NCBI GenBank assembly: GCA_041749475.1
Contig: JBGTBD010000073.1
Coordinates: 1-43,950 of the forward strand
Reading direction: 5' to 3'
DNA: 43,950 nt
Source: JBGTBD01 sp041749475
GTDB taxonomy: Bacteria; Pseudomonadota; Alphaproteobacteria; Rickettsiales; UBA998
The translations under genes were made by a program, and so were the position numbers. The notes under the pieces were generated by a model that was not told where the DNA came from, did not search any database, and saw nothing but the letters and a program-made list of their open reading frames with translations. Shown in pieces: positions 8,766-16,402 of the stretch (positions are counted from its first letter, which is position 1; each line of letters opens with the position of its first letter).

Positions 8766-10243
8766 GCGTCTTCCTTCATGTTCATTCCTAAGAGTCCACG
8801 CACCACCTCGGCGTCGTTATGATGGAGTATCTCTTTGCCCACCGTTTGCGTGGTCTCATGCCCTTTTCCGGCGATCACCAGCACATCCCCCGACTGCAGC
8901 AATTCCACCGCGCGGGTGATGGCCTCTGTCCGGTCACCCACTTCCATCGCGTCAGGGCATTCGGCCAATATCTGTGCACGAATAGTTGCCGGGTTCTCAC
9001 TACGTGGATTATCGTCCGTCACGATGATGCGGTCAGCGAGATCGGCGGCAATGCGCCCCATCTCCGGCCGTTTCGCCGCATCCCGGTCACCGCCACAGCC
9101 GAACACAACGCTCAATTTCCCCGTCGTATGCTTGCGCAGCGCCTTCAATATATTACTGAGCGCCTGCGGCGTATGCGCGTAATCGACGAATATCGGCGCG
9201 GCCTTAGGATGCATCCCCACCTGCTCTAACCGTCCGGATACACCTTGCATATCCGGCAAATGATAGAGAAGTGCATCCGTCCCCGGCGCATCGGCGATGA
9301 CGAGGCCGATGGCCGCCAAAATATTCATCACCTGGAATTCGCCATATAAAGGAATGATGCCCTTCCACGGTTTCCCTTCGATGACCAGCGACGCCTCTAA
9401 CCCCTGCGGCACGGGCTTCGCCTCAATCAACTGCAACGCTTTCCCATGCCGCCCAAAGGTTAACACCAACTGCCCGCGTGACAGGCAATCCATCGCCAAG
9501 GACGCAATCCGCCCATCATCCGCATTGAGCACAGCCCACCCGCCGAGCGGCAATACACGTGTGAAGAGTTCGGCCTTTGCGTTCCAATACGATTCCGTCG
9601 TCGGATGATAATCCCGGTGATCCGCGCCAAAGGTTGTAAACGCCGCGGCATCGAGGATGACCCCATCTAACCGAAACTGATCCAGCCCATGGCTGGACGC
9701 TTCCATCGCCACATGCTGGATACCGTGGCCGTGGCAGAGCTGTAACTGCTTGTGAAGCAACACCGCATCGGGCGTCGTGTGGTGAATCCCAAGGTCGGGC
9801 ATCGCATGGTCCGTTCGTATCCCGAGTGTCCCCATACTCGCCGAGGCTTTCCCCAAGCGCTCCCATAATTGCCGCGCGAATTCCACCGTGGAGGATTTCC
9901 CGTCCGTCCCCGTCACCGCGACGACGCGGCGTGGTTGCGGGGCGTAAGTGAGGGCGGCATATTTCGCCAACGCCAGACGCGGCTGCTCCACCACCAGCTT
10001 CGCGACCGCTTCCGGCACGCGCGATTCCGCTTCCGGACGACAGACAATTGCCACCGCTCCGCGTTCCACGGCCTGTCCTATGTAATCCTCACCATTGACG
10101 ACTGTTCCCGGAATCGCCACGAACACCGTCCCCGGGCTCACGGCGCGGGAATCGGAAGTAATGTCGCTGACGGTCAAGTTTCCCCATGCCGAGTCCCAGC
10201 CGAGCGGGGGATAATGCTTAGCGAGAGCGGTAACTGGCAGCAT
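8762..10243 (-). CDS. murE: UDP-MurNAc-L-Ala-D-Glu--meso-diaminopimelate ligase MurE
   Basis: Cytoplasmic Mur ligase adding the third residue of the stem peptide. The P-loop TGTDGKSST lies at 111-119, HHTTPDA at about 154-160, EASSHGL at 181-187, and DYAHTP near 354-359. The signature DNPR (411-414) marks meso-diaminopimelate rather than lysine as the added residue, consistent with a Gram-negative wall. The frame is open to 10297, but ATG 10243 is preceded by GGGGGA at good spacing and yields 493 residues, the usual size. The first 18 codons of the longer frame look like an accidental extension into ftsI. It overlaps the ftsI 3' end by 26 bp and murF by 4 bp. Confidence 0.95.
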   Translation of the reverse strand: MLPVTALAKHYPPLGWDSAWGNLTVSDITSDSRAVSPGTVFVAIPGTVVNGEDYIGQAVERGAVAIVCRPEAESRVPEAVAKLVVEQPRLALAKYAALTYAPQPRRVVAVTGTDGKSSTVEFARQLWERLGKASASMGTLGIRTDHAMPDLGIHHTTPDAVLLHKQLQLCHGHGIQHVAMEASSHGLDQFRLDGVILDAAAFTTFGADHRDYHPTTESYWNAKAELFTRVLPLGGWAVLNADDGRIASLAMDCLSRGQLVLTFGRHGKALQLIEAKPVPQGLEASLVIEGKPWKGIIPLYGEFQVMNILAAIGLVIADAPGTDALLYHLPDMQGVSGRLEQVGMHPKAAPIFVDYAHTPQALSNILKALRKHTTGKLSVVFGCGGDRDAAKRPEMGRIAADLADRIIVTDDNPRSENPATIRAQILAECPDAMEVGDRTEAITRAVELLQSGDVLVIAGKGHETTQTVGKEILHHNDAEVVRGLLGMNMKEDA

Positions 10244-12080
10244 GTAATTTCCCCCGGTTTTCCGCCACTCTCTTCTGGGTATCCACCCAGAACGCATCCA
10301 TCTCGTCCGGTGTGGGCTGGTAATTGGGCACGATGCCGAGCATCGGCGCGATCTGGCTGATCAACCGCCCGACCGTCGGCGCTGCCACCCACCCCCCGGT
10401 CGCGTATCCATAGGTATTTTTATTGCCCTTCGGCTCGTCGACCATCACGTAGACGATATATTCCGGGTTATCCATCGGGAAGGCGCCGAGGAAGGAGGAG
10501 ATCATCGCTTTGTGCGCGTAACTCCGGCCCACAACCTTCTCCGCCGTCCCGGTTTTCCCGCCGACGCGGTATCCTGCGGCATTCCCCTGTTTCCCCGTCC
10601 CGTACTGCACCACCATCTGCAACAGACGGCGGACGTGATCCACGTTCTCCTGATCGACGACTTCCTCGCCGGAAGCCACCTGCTTATCCTTCACCAGCGT
10701 CAACCCCGCCCGGTGACCATCCCCAATGACGGTGCGTATCCCCTGCACCAGATGCAGCGGCGTGACCGACATGCCATGCCCGAAGGCGATGGTCATCATG
10801 CTGACCTCCCCCCATTGGGCGGGAACCAGCGGCTTGGCGCGCTCCGGCAATTCAATATCGACCTGTTCCAGCATCCCGATATCTTTCAGGAATTCCTGTT
10901 GCCGTTTCACGCCCACATCCATCGCCATCCGCACCGTCCCGATATTAGACGAATAGGCAAAGATTTCCGGCACGGTCAGCCAGCGCGCTTGCGGGTGGGA
11001 ATCGTTAATGGTGAAGCGCGAGATGCGGATGGGGTTCGTCGCGTCATACCCGTCCTGCACCTTGGTAGTTCCATATTCCAGCGCCATCGCCAGCGTAAAG
11101 GTCTTGAAGGTGGAACCCATCTCGTACGTGCCGAGTGACGCGCGGTTGAATAACGTATCCGCATTGGCCCGCGCCGGGTAATGCGGGTCGAAATCGGGCA
11201 ACGACACCATCGCCCGAATCTCCCCCGTCGGCACATGGGCGATAATCCCAGCCGCACCGATGGCCTTAAAGTCCGATACCGTTCGCATCAACTGGTCATG
11301 CAACAAATATTGCATCCGCAGGTCGATGGAAAGCTGGAGCGGCTCATGCGCTTCCGTATCACGGAGATCCTTGTCGAAATGTTTCTCGATACCCGCCAGC
11401 CCGGCATTATCCACCCCCACGAACCCCAACACATGGGAGAGAAGTTCTTTCTGCGGATAGACGCGGGTATATTCCTTCTGGAAATGTAACCCCGGCACAC
11501 CGAGCATATTCACCGCCTCTTCTTCACGCGGAGTCAGGTTTCGCCGCACCCAGACGAAGCTTTTGCCCGAGGCCAGCCGTTTTTTGATAGTGGGGTAATC
11601 GATATCCGGCAGGATTTTCTTCAAATCCCGCGCCGTCTGTTCCGGATGGCGGATATCCCGCGCATCGGCGAAGAGCGAGGCCGTCTCCAGACTCGTCGCC
11701 ACCACCAGCCCGTTGCGATCGACGATATTCTTGCGCGGCAGCACCACTTCCGCCTGCTGCACTTCTTCCTCGAGCCGTTTCAATACGTTACGGATAACTT
11801 TCTCGTCCCGCTTGATGAGGGCCATCAGGGGAATCCCCTCCTCTTTCACGGTACGCGGGCTATGCTGCGCCACCGCTCCCGCATCCTTGGCCTCCGGCGG
11901 GAATACGGTCAACTCCACCACCCGGACGCAAATTGCCCCGTAGCACAGGAAAAAGAACATCCCCACGCAGAGCAGCCGCAGCTTCCCTTGCGCCACCGCG
12001 CCGTTACTGGCCACCCGCGTCTCCGTCACCGGGCGGTTCTTACCGTGGTGTTTGATGCGGATATTCTTGGATTTACTCAT
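10218..12080 (-). CDS. ftsI: Septal class B penicillin-binding protein FtsI (PBP3)
   Basis: Transpeptidase that cross-links septal peptidoglycan, anchored in the inner membrane with a periplasmic catalytic domain, partner of FtsW. Counting from ATG 12080 (620 residues): basic cytoplasmic tail 1-33, one membrane helix about 34-54, PBP dimer domain including KNIVDRNG (118-124), then the transpeptidase domain with SxxK at S323-T-F-K326, SxN at S377-S-N379 and KTG at 509-511. A charged, helix-forming stretch at about 88-113 between the membrane helix and the KNIVDRNG segment is worth noting. The start is uncertain: GTG 12116 would add 12 residues, and neither has a clear ribosome binding site. 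ATG 12080 overlaps the ftsL stop by 8 bp. Confidence 0.95.
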   Translation of the reverse strand: MSKSKNIRIKHHGKNRPVTETRVASNGAVAQGKLRLLCVGMFFFLCYGAICVRVVELTVFPPEAKDAGAVAQHSPRTVKEEGIPLMALIKRDEKVIRNVLKRLEEEVQQAEVVLPRKNIVDRNGLVVATSLETASLFADARDIRHPEQTARDLKKILPDIDYPTIKKRLASGKSFVWVRRNLTPREEEAVNMLGVPGLHFQKEYTRVYPQKELLSHVLGFVGVDNAGLAGIEKHFDKDLRDTEAHEPLQLSIDLRMQYLLHDQLMRTVSDFKAIGAAGIIAHVPTGEIRAMVSLPDFDPHYPARANADTLFNRASLGTYEMGSTFKTFTLAMALEYGTTKVQDGYDATNPIRISRFTINDSHPQARWLTVPEIFAYSSNIGTVRMAMDVGVKRQQEFLKDIGMLEQVDIELPERAKPLVPAQWGEVSMMTIAFGHGMSVTPLHLVQGIRTVIGDGHRAGLTLVKDKQVASGEEVVDQENVDHVRRLLQMVVQYGTGKQGNAAGYRVGGKTGTAEKVVGRSYAHKAMISSFLGAFPMDNPEYIVYVMVDEPKGNKNTYGYATGGWVAAPTVGRLISQIAPMLGIVPNYQPTPDEMDAFWVDTQKRVAENRGKLHAASYRSR

Positions 12081-12396
12081 GAACGTTAACGGACGCTGGC
12101 AAGATGGGTGAATCACGAAGGATGATGGCAGGCGGTAACGTCTTCACATCCACTAATTGCGTACCCGAAAGCGGCGCCATCGTAAAATATTTTTGACTGA
12201 GATGTTGTAGCCGCTCCGGTCGGTTGAGATACGCCCACTCCGCCTTCAAGACATGCAGCGAGTTACGTTCCTTGACGAGCTGCACTTCTAGTGCCTTGAC
12301 CTTGTTCTTTACATCGCGCACCTGATACTTCACCTGATAGAGGCCGAAAATGGCCAACGTCATTCCGAGCAATACATATGCGAGAGAAAGCCTCAT
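12073..12396 (-). CDS. ftsL: Cell division protein FtsL-like
   Basis: Small bitopic membrane protein of 107 residues: a membrane helix at about 4-21 and a periplasmic heptad-like stretch (about 25-55) that should form a coiled coil, the normal layout of FtsL, which joins FtsB and FtsQ and activates FtsW/FtsI. FtsL sequences diverge strongly, so the call rests on size, topology and its position between rsmH and ftsI. The motif around LNRPERLQHLSQKYF resembles the conserved patch of alphaproteobacterial FtsL. The start ATG 12396 overlaps the rsmH stop by 4 bp. Confidence 0.88.
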   Translation of the reverse strand: MRLSLAYVLLGMTLAIFGLYQVKYQVRDVKNKVKALEVQLVKERNSLHVLKAEWAYLNRPERLQHLSQKYFTMAPLSGTQLVDVKTLPPAIILRDSPILPASVNVHE

Positions 12397-13346
12397 GCCG
12401 CGGTCCGCTCTGTATCGGGGGTGCGAATAGCTGCCCGTAACTTAGCCGACCGCGCACGCGGATTACTGCGCGTTTCTTCTTCCCCCGCCATCACCGGCTT
12501 CTTGGTGAGGAGCTTGAAACTCGACTCAACTTTGCGCTCCGCCACCAGCGGGATATGCCGCGAAATTCCGTTCGTCTTACCCGATTCCTCAGTAAGAAAC
12601 TGTTTTACAATGCGATCTTCCAACGAATGGAACACCACAACCACTAGACGACCATCCGGCTTCAGCAGTTCCTTCGCCGCTGCAAGCCCTTGTTCCAGCT
12701 CCTCTAATTCCCGGTTCATCCAGATGCGGAGTGCCTGGAATGTCCGCGTCGCCGGGTCAATCTTGCTCCCGCCTTGCGGGACTGCGCGACGGACGATGGA
12801 GGCCAGTTCTAATGTGGTCGTTATGGGTTGCAACGTCCGCGCCTCAACGATGAATTTTGCGATACGGCGGGACTTCTTTTCCTCGCCGTAAACATAGAGA
12901 ATGTCAGCCAATTCCGCTTCCGGAATATCCTGTAGCCGCTCCGCCAGCGTGGGCCCTTCTTGCGACATGCGCATATCCAGCGGCCCCATCTTTTGGAAGG
13001 AGAAGCCACGCTCTGCCTCATCAATCTGCATGGAAGAGACACCAATATCGAACACGATACCATCAATATGCTTGATGCCACGCGCTTCCAGCAACTTGAC
13101 CATATCGCCGAATCGGCCTTGGATGAACTCGAACCGCCCACTGAACCGGCTACTCACTTTCTCCACCAACGGCTGCACCGCCGGGTCACGGTCCAGCGCC
13201 ACCACCTTACACAAACAGGCCGACAGGATGGCTTGTGTATACCCTCCCGCCCCGAACGTCGCATCGACATAGACCCCGCCTTCGCGCGGGTTGAGGTGGT
13301 GCAGAACTTCCTTCATCAATACCGGGGTATGCGGCGCGTCGTTCAT
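12393..13346 (-). CDS. rsmH: 16S rRNA m4C1402 methyltransferase RsmH (MraW)
   Basis: S-adenosylmethionine-dependent methyltransferase acting on C1402 of 16S rRNA. In 317 residues the N-terminus HTPVLMKEVL is followed by the SAM motif VDATFGAGGYT (about 27-37), then DIGVSSMQ-D and the RGFSFQKMGPLDMRM segment that are typical of RsmH, and C-terminal VVVFHSLEDRIVKQF and NPRARSAKLRA. The frame is open to 13448, but ATG 13346 overlaps the mraZ stop as ATGA and starts right at the conserved N-terminus. Second gene of the dcw operon. Confidence 0.96.
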   Translation of the reverse strand: MNDAPHTPVLMKEVLHHLNPREGGVYVDATFGAGGYTQAILSACLCKVVALDRDPAVQPLVEKVSSRFSGRFEFIQGRFGDMVKLLEARGIKHIDGIVFDIGVSSMQIDEAERGFSFQKMGPLDMRMSQEGPTLAERLQDIPEAELADILYVYGEEKKSRRIAKFIVEARTLQPITTTLELASIVRRAVPQGGSKIDPATRTFQALRIWMNRELEELEQGLAAAKELLKPDGRLVVVVFHSLEDRIVKQFLTEESGKTNGISRHIPLVAERKVESSFKLLTKKPVMAGEEETRSNPRARSAKLRAAIRTPDTERTAA

Positions 13347-13810
13347 TGCACGCCCCCGTCTTTCGGCAAGGCTCGCAGCAATCCGCGTTTTTCCATCGCC
13401 TGTTCCCGCGCCGTCTTCGCATGAGCGAGGAATGCCTTCGGCGCCCACATTTCGAATGTTTTTCCCTTACCGGCGAAGATGATGTCGGTGGTGATACCAA
13501 GCTCTTTCATCAATACTTCCGGCAGGATGATGCGACCTTCACCGTCAAACGGCAATTGCATGGAACCGGCAAGGATGGCGGAAGCGAATGCGTCATGCTC
13601 TTCCGAGAAGGGGTCAAGCGCTTCGATGCGCTCGGACAGCGCCTCGATACGGCTCATGCCGCAAGCCTCGATGCAATCATTGATGAACGAACTATAGATC
13701 ACTAGCCCCTGATAGGGCTCAGCGGCGAGCACGGCGCGGAACTGGCTGGGCACGGAAACCCGTCCCTTCTTATCTATCTTCTTAGGGTACGTTGATAAAA
13801 ACAGCGCCAT
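13343..13810 (-). CDS. mraZ: Transcriptional regulator MraZ
   Basis: DNA-binding regulator of the dcw cluster, an AbrB-like double-domain protein that forms a ring. The 155-residue product shows two repeats of the MraZ fold: DKKGRVSVPSQFR (about 13-25) and DGEGRIILPEVLM (about 89-101). The first repeat contains the usual D-x-K-GR core, the second DGEGR. ATG 13810 follows GGTGGAG at good spacing. In E. coli MraZ represses its own operon by binding TGGGN repeats with 5-nt spacers, and such repeats lie on the predicted start site here (13946-13980). First gene of the cluster, and it overlaps rsmH by 4 bp. Confidence 0.96.
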   Translation of the reverse strand: MALFLSTYPKKIDKKGRVSVPSQFRAVLAAEPYQGLVIYSSFINDCIEACGMSRIEALSERIEALDPFSEEHDAFASAILAGSMQLPFDGEGRIILPEVLMKELGITTDIIFAGKGKTFEMWAPKAFLAHAKTAREQAMEKRGLLRALPKDGGVQ

Positions 13811-13812
13811 TC

Positions 13813-13852
13813 TTCTCCACCCGTCAACCCCATGTTCACCTCTTGACCCCCT
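13813..13852 (-). promoter_or_regulatory. Degenerate 10-bp G-rich direct repeats at the mraZ ribosome binding site
   Basis: Read on the mraZ strand, the 40 bases that end at the ribosome binding site fall into four 10-bp units beginning GGGGGTCAAG, AGGTGAACAT, GGGGTTGACG and GGTGGAGAAG, each starting with a GGKG-like core. The 10-bp period equals that of known MraZ sites, so this may be a second, weaker MraZ target or an RNA-level signal in the leader. The repeat is seen directly; the role is inference. Confidence 0.4.
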
Positions 13853-13945
13853 CTTGAAACATTATGAAAAATATCTATATCGTTTTGTGACACAGAGATT
13901 TGACCCTACTATCCACAAGAGGCTTGGCCCTTTATTCCGTATTTT

Positions 13946-13980
13946 TGGAATAAATTGGGTTTATTTGGGATATCTTGGGA
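13946..13980 (+). promoter_or_regulatory. MraZ box array (four TGGGN-type repeats, 10-bp period)
   Basis: On the plus strand TGGGT (13956), TGGGA (13966) and TGGGA (13976) follow each other at exactly 10 bp, with a degenerate TGGAA one period earlier (13946). Five-base units with five-base spacers are the reported E. coli MraZ operator. The array begins at the last base of the predicted mraZ -10 hexamer and covers the transcription start, the position expected of an autorepressor. The repeats are read from the sequence; MraZ binding is inferred. Confidence 0.7.
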
Positions 13981-14008
13981 GCATATTGATTTTTACCGGG
14001 GCGGTCAA
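13980..14008 (-). promoter_or_regulatory. Predicted sigma70-type promoter of mraZ and the dcw operon
   Basis: On the minus strand TTGACC (14008-14003), 17 bp and TATGCT (13985-13980) match the -35 and -10 consensus at 5/6 and 4/6. The start would be near 13973, giving an mraZ leader of about 160 nt. The MraZ box array overlaps the start. Confidence 0.6.
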
Positions 14009-14157
14009 GCCCTATCAGGCGAATTTTATCCTATTTTTCAGCACGAAATACGCACCCACGAAATTTGCGGCGAACTCATCATGCGGGGATAAACATGTGG
14101 ATAGGGTTCATTCCCGATAAGACCGAGCATGAAACGCAAGTAGAAGGTAAGAAAAGT

Positions 14158-14599
14158 GCCAGATGGCCTATAAGCCGGGTTCTGTCGAGGGTGATCATTC
14201 CTCTGGGAGATACGTTACCGCATCCCTCTAGCAACCGACCCGGACGACTGGTGCGGAACGCACTTCTGGCAAGCCAGAACGCCGCCCCTATTTGGTCTTG
14301 CTCCGGATGGGGTTTACCCTGCCATTCCCGTTACCGGGAACGCGGTGCGCTCTTACCGCACCGTTTCACCTTTCCCTGGCGTCTGCTAGTGATAATGCGG
14401 TCAGCAGACCGCATCAGCCCTGAGCACGCCTCACTGCGCAGGTCAGTAGACCGAGCATCGAGGCAAACAACAGGTAGTCTATTCTCTGTGGCACTGTCCC
14501 TGGAATCACTTCCGCCGGGCGTTACCCGGCATCCTGTTCCGTGGAGCCCGGACTTTCCTCGGAAGGCGTAAACCTCCCGCGATCACCCAGCCATCTGGC
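14158..14599 (-). ncRNA. rnpB: RNase P RNA, bacterial class A
   Basis: Catalytic RNA of RNase P, which trims the 5' ends of tRNA precursors. On the minus strand the 5' end GCCAGATGGC (14599-14590) pairs with the 3' end GGCCATCTGGC (14168-14158), forming helix P1. Conserved blocks are clear: GAGGAAAGTCCGGGCTCC near the 5' end (within about 14543-14565) and ACAGAACCCGGCTTATAGGCC near the 3' end (14187-14166), which together make helix P4 and the core. Length about 442 nt, slightly above average. Several plus-strand open frames across it are accidental. It lies between ampD and mraZ, an order I associate with alphaproteobacteria. A short U-rich stretch after the 3' end (ACTTTTCTT) may aid termination. 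Confidence 0.95.
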
Positions 14600-14606
14600 A
14601 GGACAT

Positions 14607-14635
14607 GGTTTAGGATATTTTCAGCAGCAAATCAA
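14607..14635 (-). promoter_or_regulatory. Possible rnpB promoter inside the ampD 3' end
   Basis: Minus strand TTGATT (14635-14630), 17 bp, TAAACC (14612-14607). The -35 is fair and the -10 weak, but the spacing and the distance of 7 bp to the RNase P RNA 5' end are right. It overlaps the last codons of the amidase gene. Confidence 0.4.
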
Positions 14636-15347
14636 GTACTTGCTGGCACTCTGCATCCCATACCTCATCGAGTTTATGCGGCAGGAAGTGACGCTGGAAC
14701 GCGGTAAACAATTTTTCTTCATAAAAACCAACGGCTGAAACATCCTCCACCCGGTAGCCAAACTCCCGTAAACCGGAGAGGACCATCGCCACTTCCGGAC
14801 CCTTATCACCCCGCTGGAGTGGTAAAAAATTCATATATTCCTGCACTGCTAGGTCGTTTTTGGGCCATACCCCCACCCCGTGGTCGGCCAGCCAACCCCA
14901 TTGGAATAATTCACCGGGGTCTTCCTTGCGGTCCGGGGCGATGTCGGAATGGGCGACGACGTTGCGCGGGGTGATGGCCGGGTGACGGGCAAGGATGCCG
15001 AGGCTGAGTTGCAGTACTGCCTCCATCTGCTGGACAGGAAACGCGCGATACCCAAACTCATGCCCGGGATTAACGATTTCGATGCCGATAGAGATGTCGT
15101 TCACATTCTCCCGCCCCCGCCAATGGCTTTTCCCGGCATGCCATGCCCGCTTTTGTTCGGGAACCAATTGAAGAATCTCACCTTCTTCCGTCACCACATA
15201 ATGGGCGGAGACTTCCGCCGCTGGGCTGCATAGCCGCGCCAGCGCATCCCCCGCCGTCTGCATCCCCGTGTAATGCATGACTAACATTGATACCGGCTCA
15301 TCCGGCCGGTCATTATAATTAGGCGAGGGCAGGACGACGACGCTCAT
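14610..15347 (-). CDS. N-acetylmuramoyl-L-alanine amidase, AmpD/AmiD family
   Basis: Zinc amidase (Amidase_2 fold) that cuts the bond between MurNAc or anhydro-MurNAc and L-Ala. In 245 residues the expected metal site is complete: H25 (MHYTG), H133 (AHSDIAP) and D143, with E90 (GIEIVNPG) and K141 as the catalytic helpers; the H-K-D spacing equals that of E. coli AmpD. A C-terminal part after about residue 165 looks like a peptidoglycan-binding helical domain, as in AmiD. No signal peptide or lipobox is seen, so a cytoplasmic wall-recycling role (AmpD-like) is more likely than a periplasmic one. ATG 15347 overlaps the upstream exporter stop by 4 bp. Confidence 0.9.
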   Translation of the reverse strand: MSVVVLPSPNYNDRPDEPVSMLVMHYTGMQTAGDALARLCSPAAEVSAHYVVTEEGEILQLVPEQKRAWHAGKSHWRGRENVNDISIGIEIVNPGHEFGYRAFPVQQMEAVLQLSLGILARHPAITPRNVVAHSDIAPDRKEDPGELFQWGWLADHGVGVWPKNDLAVQEYMNFLPLQRGDKGPEVAMVLSGLREFGYRVEDVSAVGFYEEKLFTAFQRHFLPHKLDEVWDAECQQVLDLLLKIS

Positions 15348-16213
15348 TTCTCAAAAATCCCCATCTTCGGCACACGCAGCATGATGATCCCTACTCCGGC
15401 CATGATGATGGCCGCCCCGATAGTGAACTGCATCGACAACGGTTCTGAAAGGAAAATCTGCGCCGACCCGATGCCGAATACGGGAACCAGCAGCGAGAAC
15501 GGCGTCACCTGACTGACCGGGTAACGCCCCAGCAGACTGAACCATAACCCATACGAAACGATCGTGGAGAACAGCACCGTATACCCCAGCGCCGCCCATG
15601 TGCGCAGATGCACCTCTTCCGGGGCAGGCCAGTCGGAAGATTCAAAAATAACCGACAATACAAATAGTTGCGGCACGCAAAGCAGTGACATGTAGGCGAG
15701 GAATGAAAGAATATGCACTTCCCCCACCCGTTTCATGGCGATATTCGCCGCCGCCCACGCCACCGCCGCCACGCAGCAGACGAGGAAGGGAATATATTGG
15801 CGCGTAATGGCGGGTGTCCCCGCGATCACCATCACCCCCGCGAAGGCGACGAACAACCCCAGCGACCGCCACCGCCCCGGCCTGTCATTGAACATCACCG
15901 CACTGAGCAGGCAGGAGAACGGAACCCCCAGTTGCGTGGCGATAACGGCGCTGGAGGCATCAAGCCCCATCGCTAATGCTGCGAACATCAGCGCGAAATG
16001 ACCCACACCCAGTAAAAATGCCTGCAACCACAGATGCTTCCACGGCACGGTGGGACGCGGCACGAAGGGAATCAGCAGCGCCGCGACCAATACGAAACGG
16101 AGCGTCAGTAGTAATAACGGCGGCAATTCCTGCACCCCTATTTTTGCGGCGACGAAATTGCATCCCCACCCGGCACTGACCCCGACCGCCATCAGCATGT
16201 GCTTCAATTGCAT
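15344..16213 (-). CDS. DMT-superfamily (EamA) exporter
   Basis: Inner-membrane protein of 289 residues with about ten hydrophobic helices arranged as two EamA repeats (first about 5-135, second about 145-280), the layout of the 10-TMS drug/metabolite transporters. The first repeat has the WGxNFVAAK-like motif at 16-24, and helices rich in Gly and small residues. It resembles amino-acid or cysteine-metabolite exporters of this family, but the substrate cannot be read from the sequence. ATG 16213 follows AAAAGGG at good spacing. It is the first gene of a two-gene unit with the amidase (ATGA overlap). Confidence 0.85.
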   Translation of the reverse strand: MQLKHMLMAVGVSAGWGCNFVAAKIGVQELPPLLLLTLRFVLVAALLIPFVPRPTVPWKHLWLQAFLLGVGHFALMFAALAMGLDASSAVIATQLGVPFSCLLSAVMFNDRPGRWRSLGLFVAFAGVMVIAGTPAITRQYIPFLVCCVAAVAWAAANIAMKRVGEVHILSFLAYMSLLCVPQLFVLSVIFESSDWPAPEEVHLRTWAALGYTVLFSTIVSYGLWFSLLGRYPVSQVTPFSLLVPVFGIGSAQIFLSEPLSMQFTIGAAIIMAGVGIIMLRVPKMGIFEK

Positions 16214-16230
16214 TTTTTAACCCTTTTGTT

Positions 16231-16355
16231 CGAGCAACTTGCCCGCCACTGCTAAAGTGTGCTGGCCAACCCGCCCCCGATTATGCTATCCTGACCGACC
16301 AATAAAAAAAAGGTCTGGGAGATTATAAAAATCGATCCCAGACCCAAGTTGCTCG
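16231..16355 (-). repeat. 11-bp inverted repeat enclosing a terminator, one arm beside the exporter ribosome binding site
   Basis: CGAGCAACTTG at 16231-16241 is the exact reverse complement of CAAGTTGCTCG at 16345-16355. On the minus-strand RNA one arm stands directly 5' of the terminator hairpin (16304-16344), and the other lies just upstream of the exporter's AAAAGGG. Read-through RNA could fold across the terminator, or a short RNA ending at the terminator could pair with the exporter leader. The repeat is seen; the function is conjecture. Confidence 0.4.
16304..16344 (-). terminator. Rho-independent terminator after the TerB/J-domain gene
   Basis: Minus strand: GGTCTGGGA, a 15-nt loop, TCCCAGACC, then eight T. 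The perfect 9-bp stem and the U run make this a strong intrinsic terminator for the transcript from 17170. Confidence 0.85.
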
Positions 16356-16402
16356 GCAAGCAAGTGGTCAGGGGCGCTCCGAATGCACCGCGTTAGCGGA
16401 TG

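Larger units (their letters stand above)
13909..14104. other. AT-rich intergenic tract with two inverted DnaA-box-like sites
   Basis: The 347 bp between mraZ and rnpB hold no convincing gene. The middle is much more AT-rich than the flanks. CTATCCACA at 13909-13917 and its inverse TGTGGATAG at 14096-14104 each differ by one base from the DnaA box TTATCCACA and flank the mraZ promoter region. They may regulate the dcw operon or be chance; two sites do not make an origin. The stretch also contains the mraZ promoter and MraZ boxes, listed separately. Confidence 0.25.

Noticed and set aside
13854..14104. Chromosome origin
   Set aside because: AT-rich with two DnaA-like sites, but there is no box cluster, no unwinding repeats and no origin-type neighbours such as dnaA, hemE or parAB.
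13854..14120. Plus-strand 88-codon frame between mraZ and rnpB
   Set aside because: Starts with TTG and no ribosome binding site, crosses the mraZ promoter and MraZ boxes, and is explained by low stop density in this stretch.
14065..14571. Plus-strand 168-codon frame
   Set aside because: It is antisense to the RNase P RNA, whose conserved core and P1 helix are clear.
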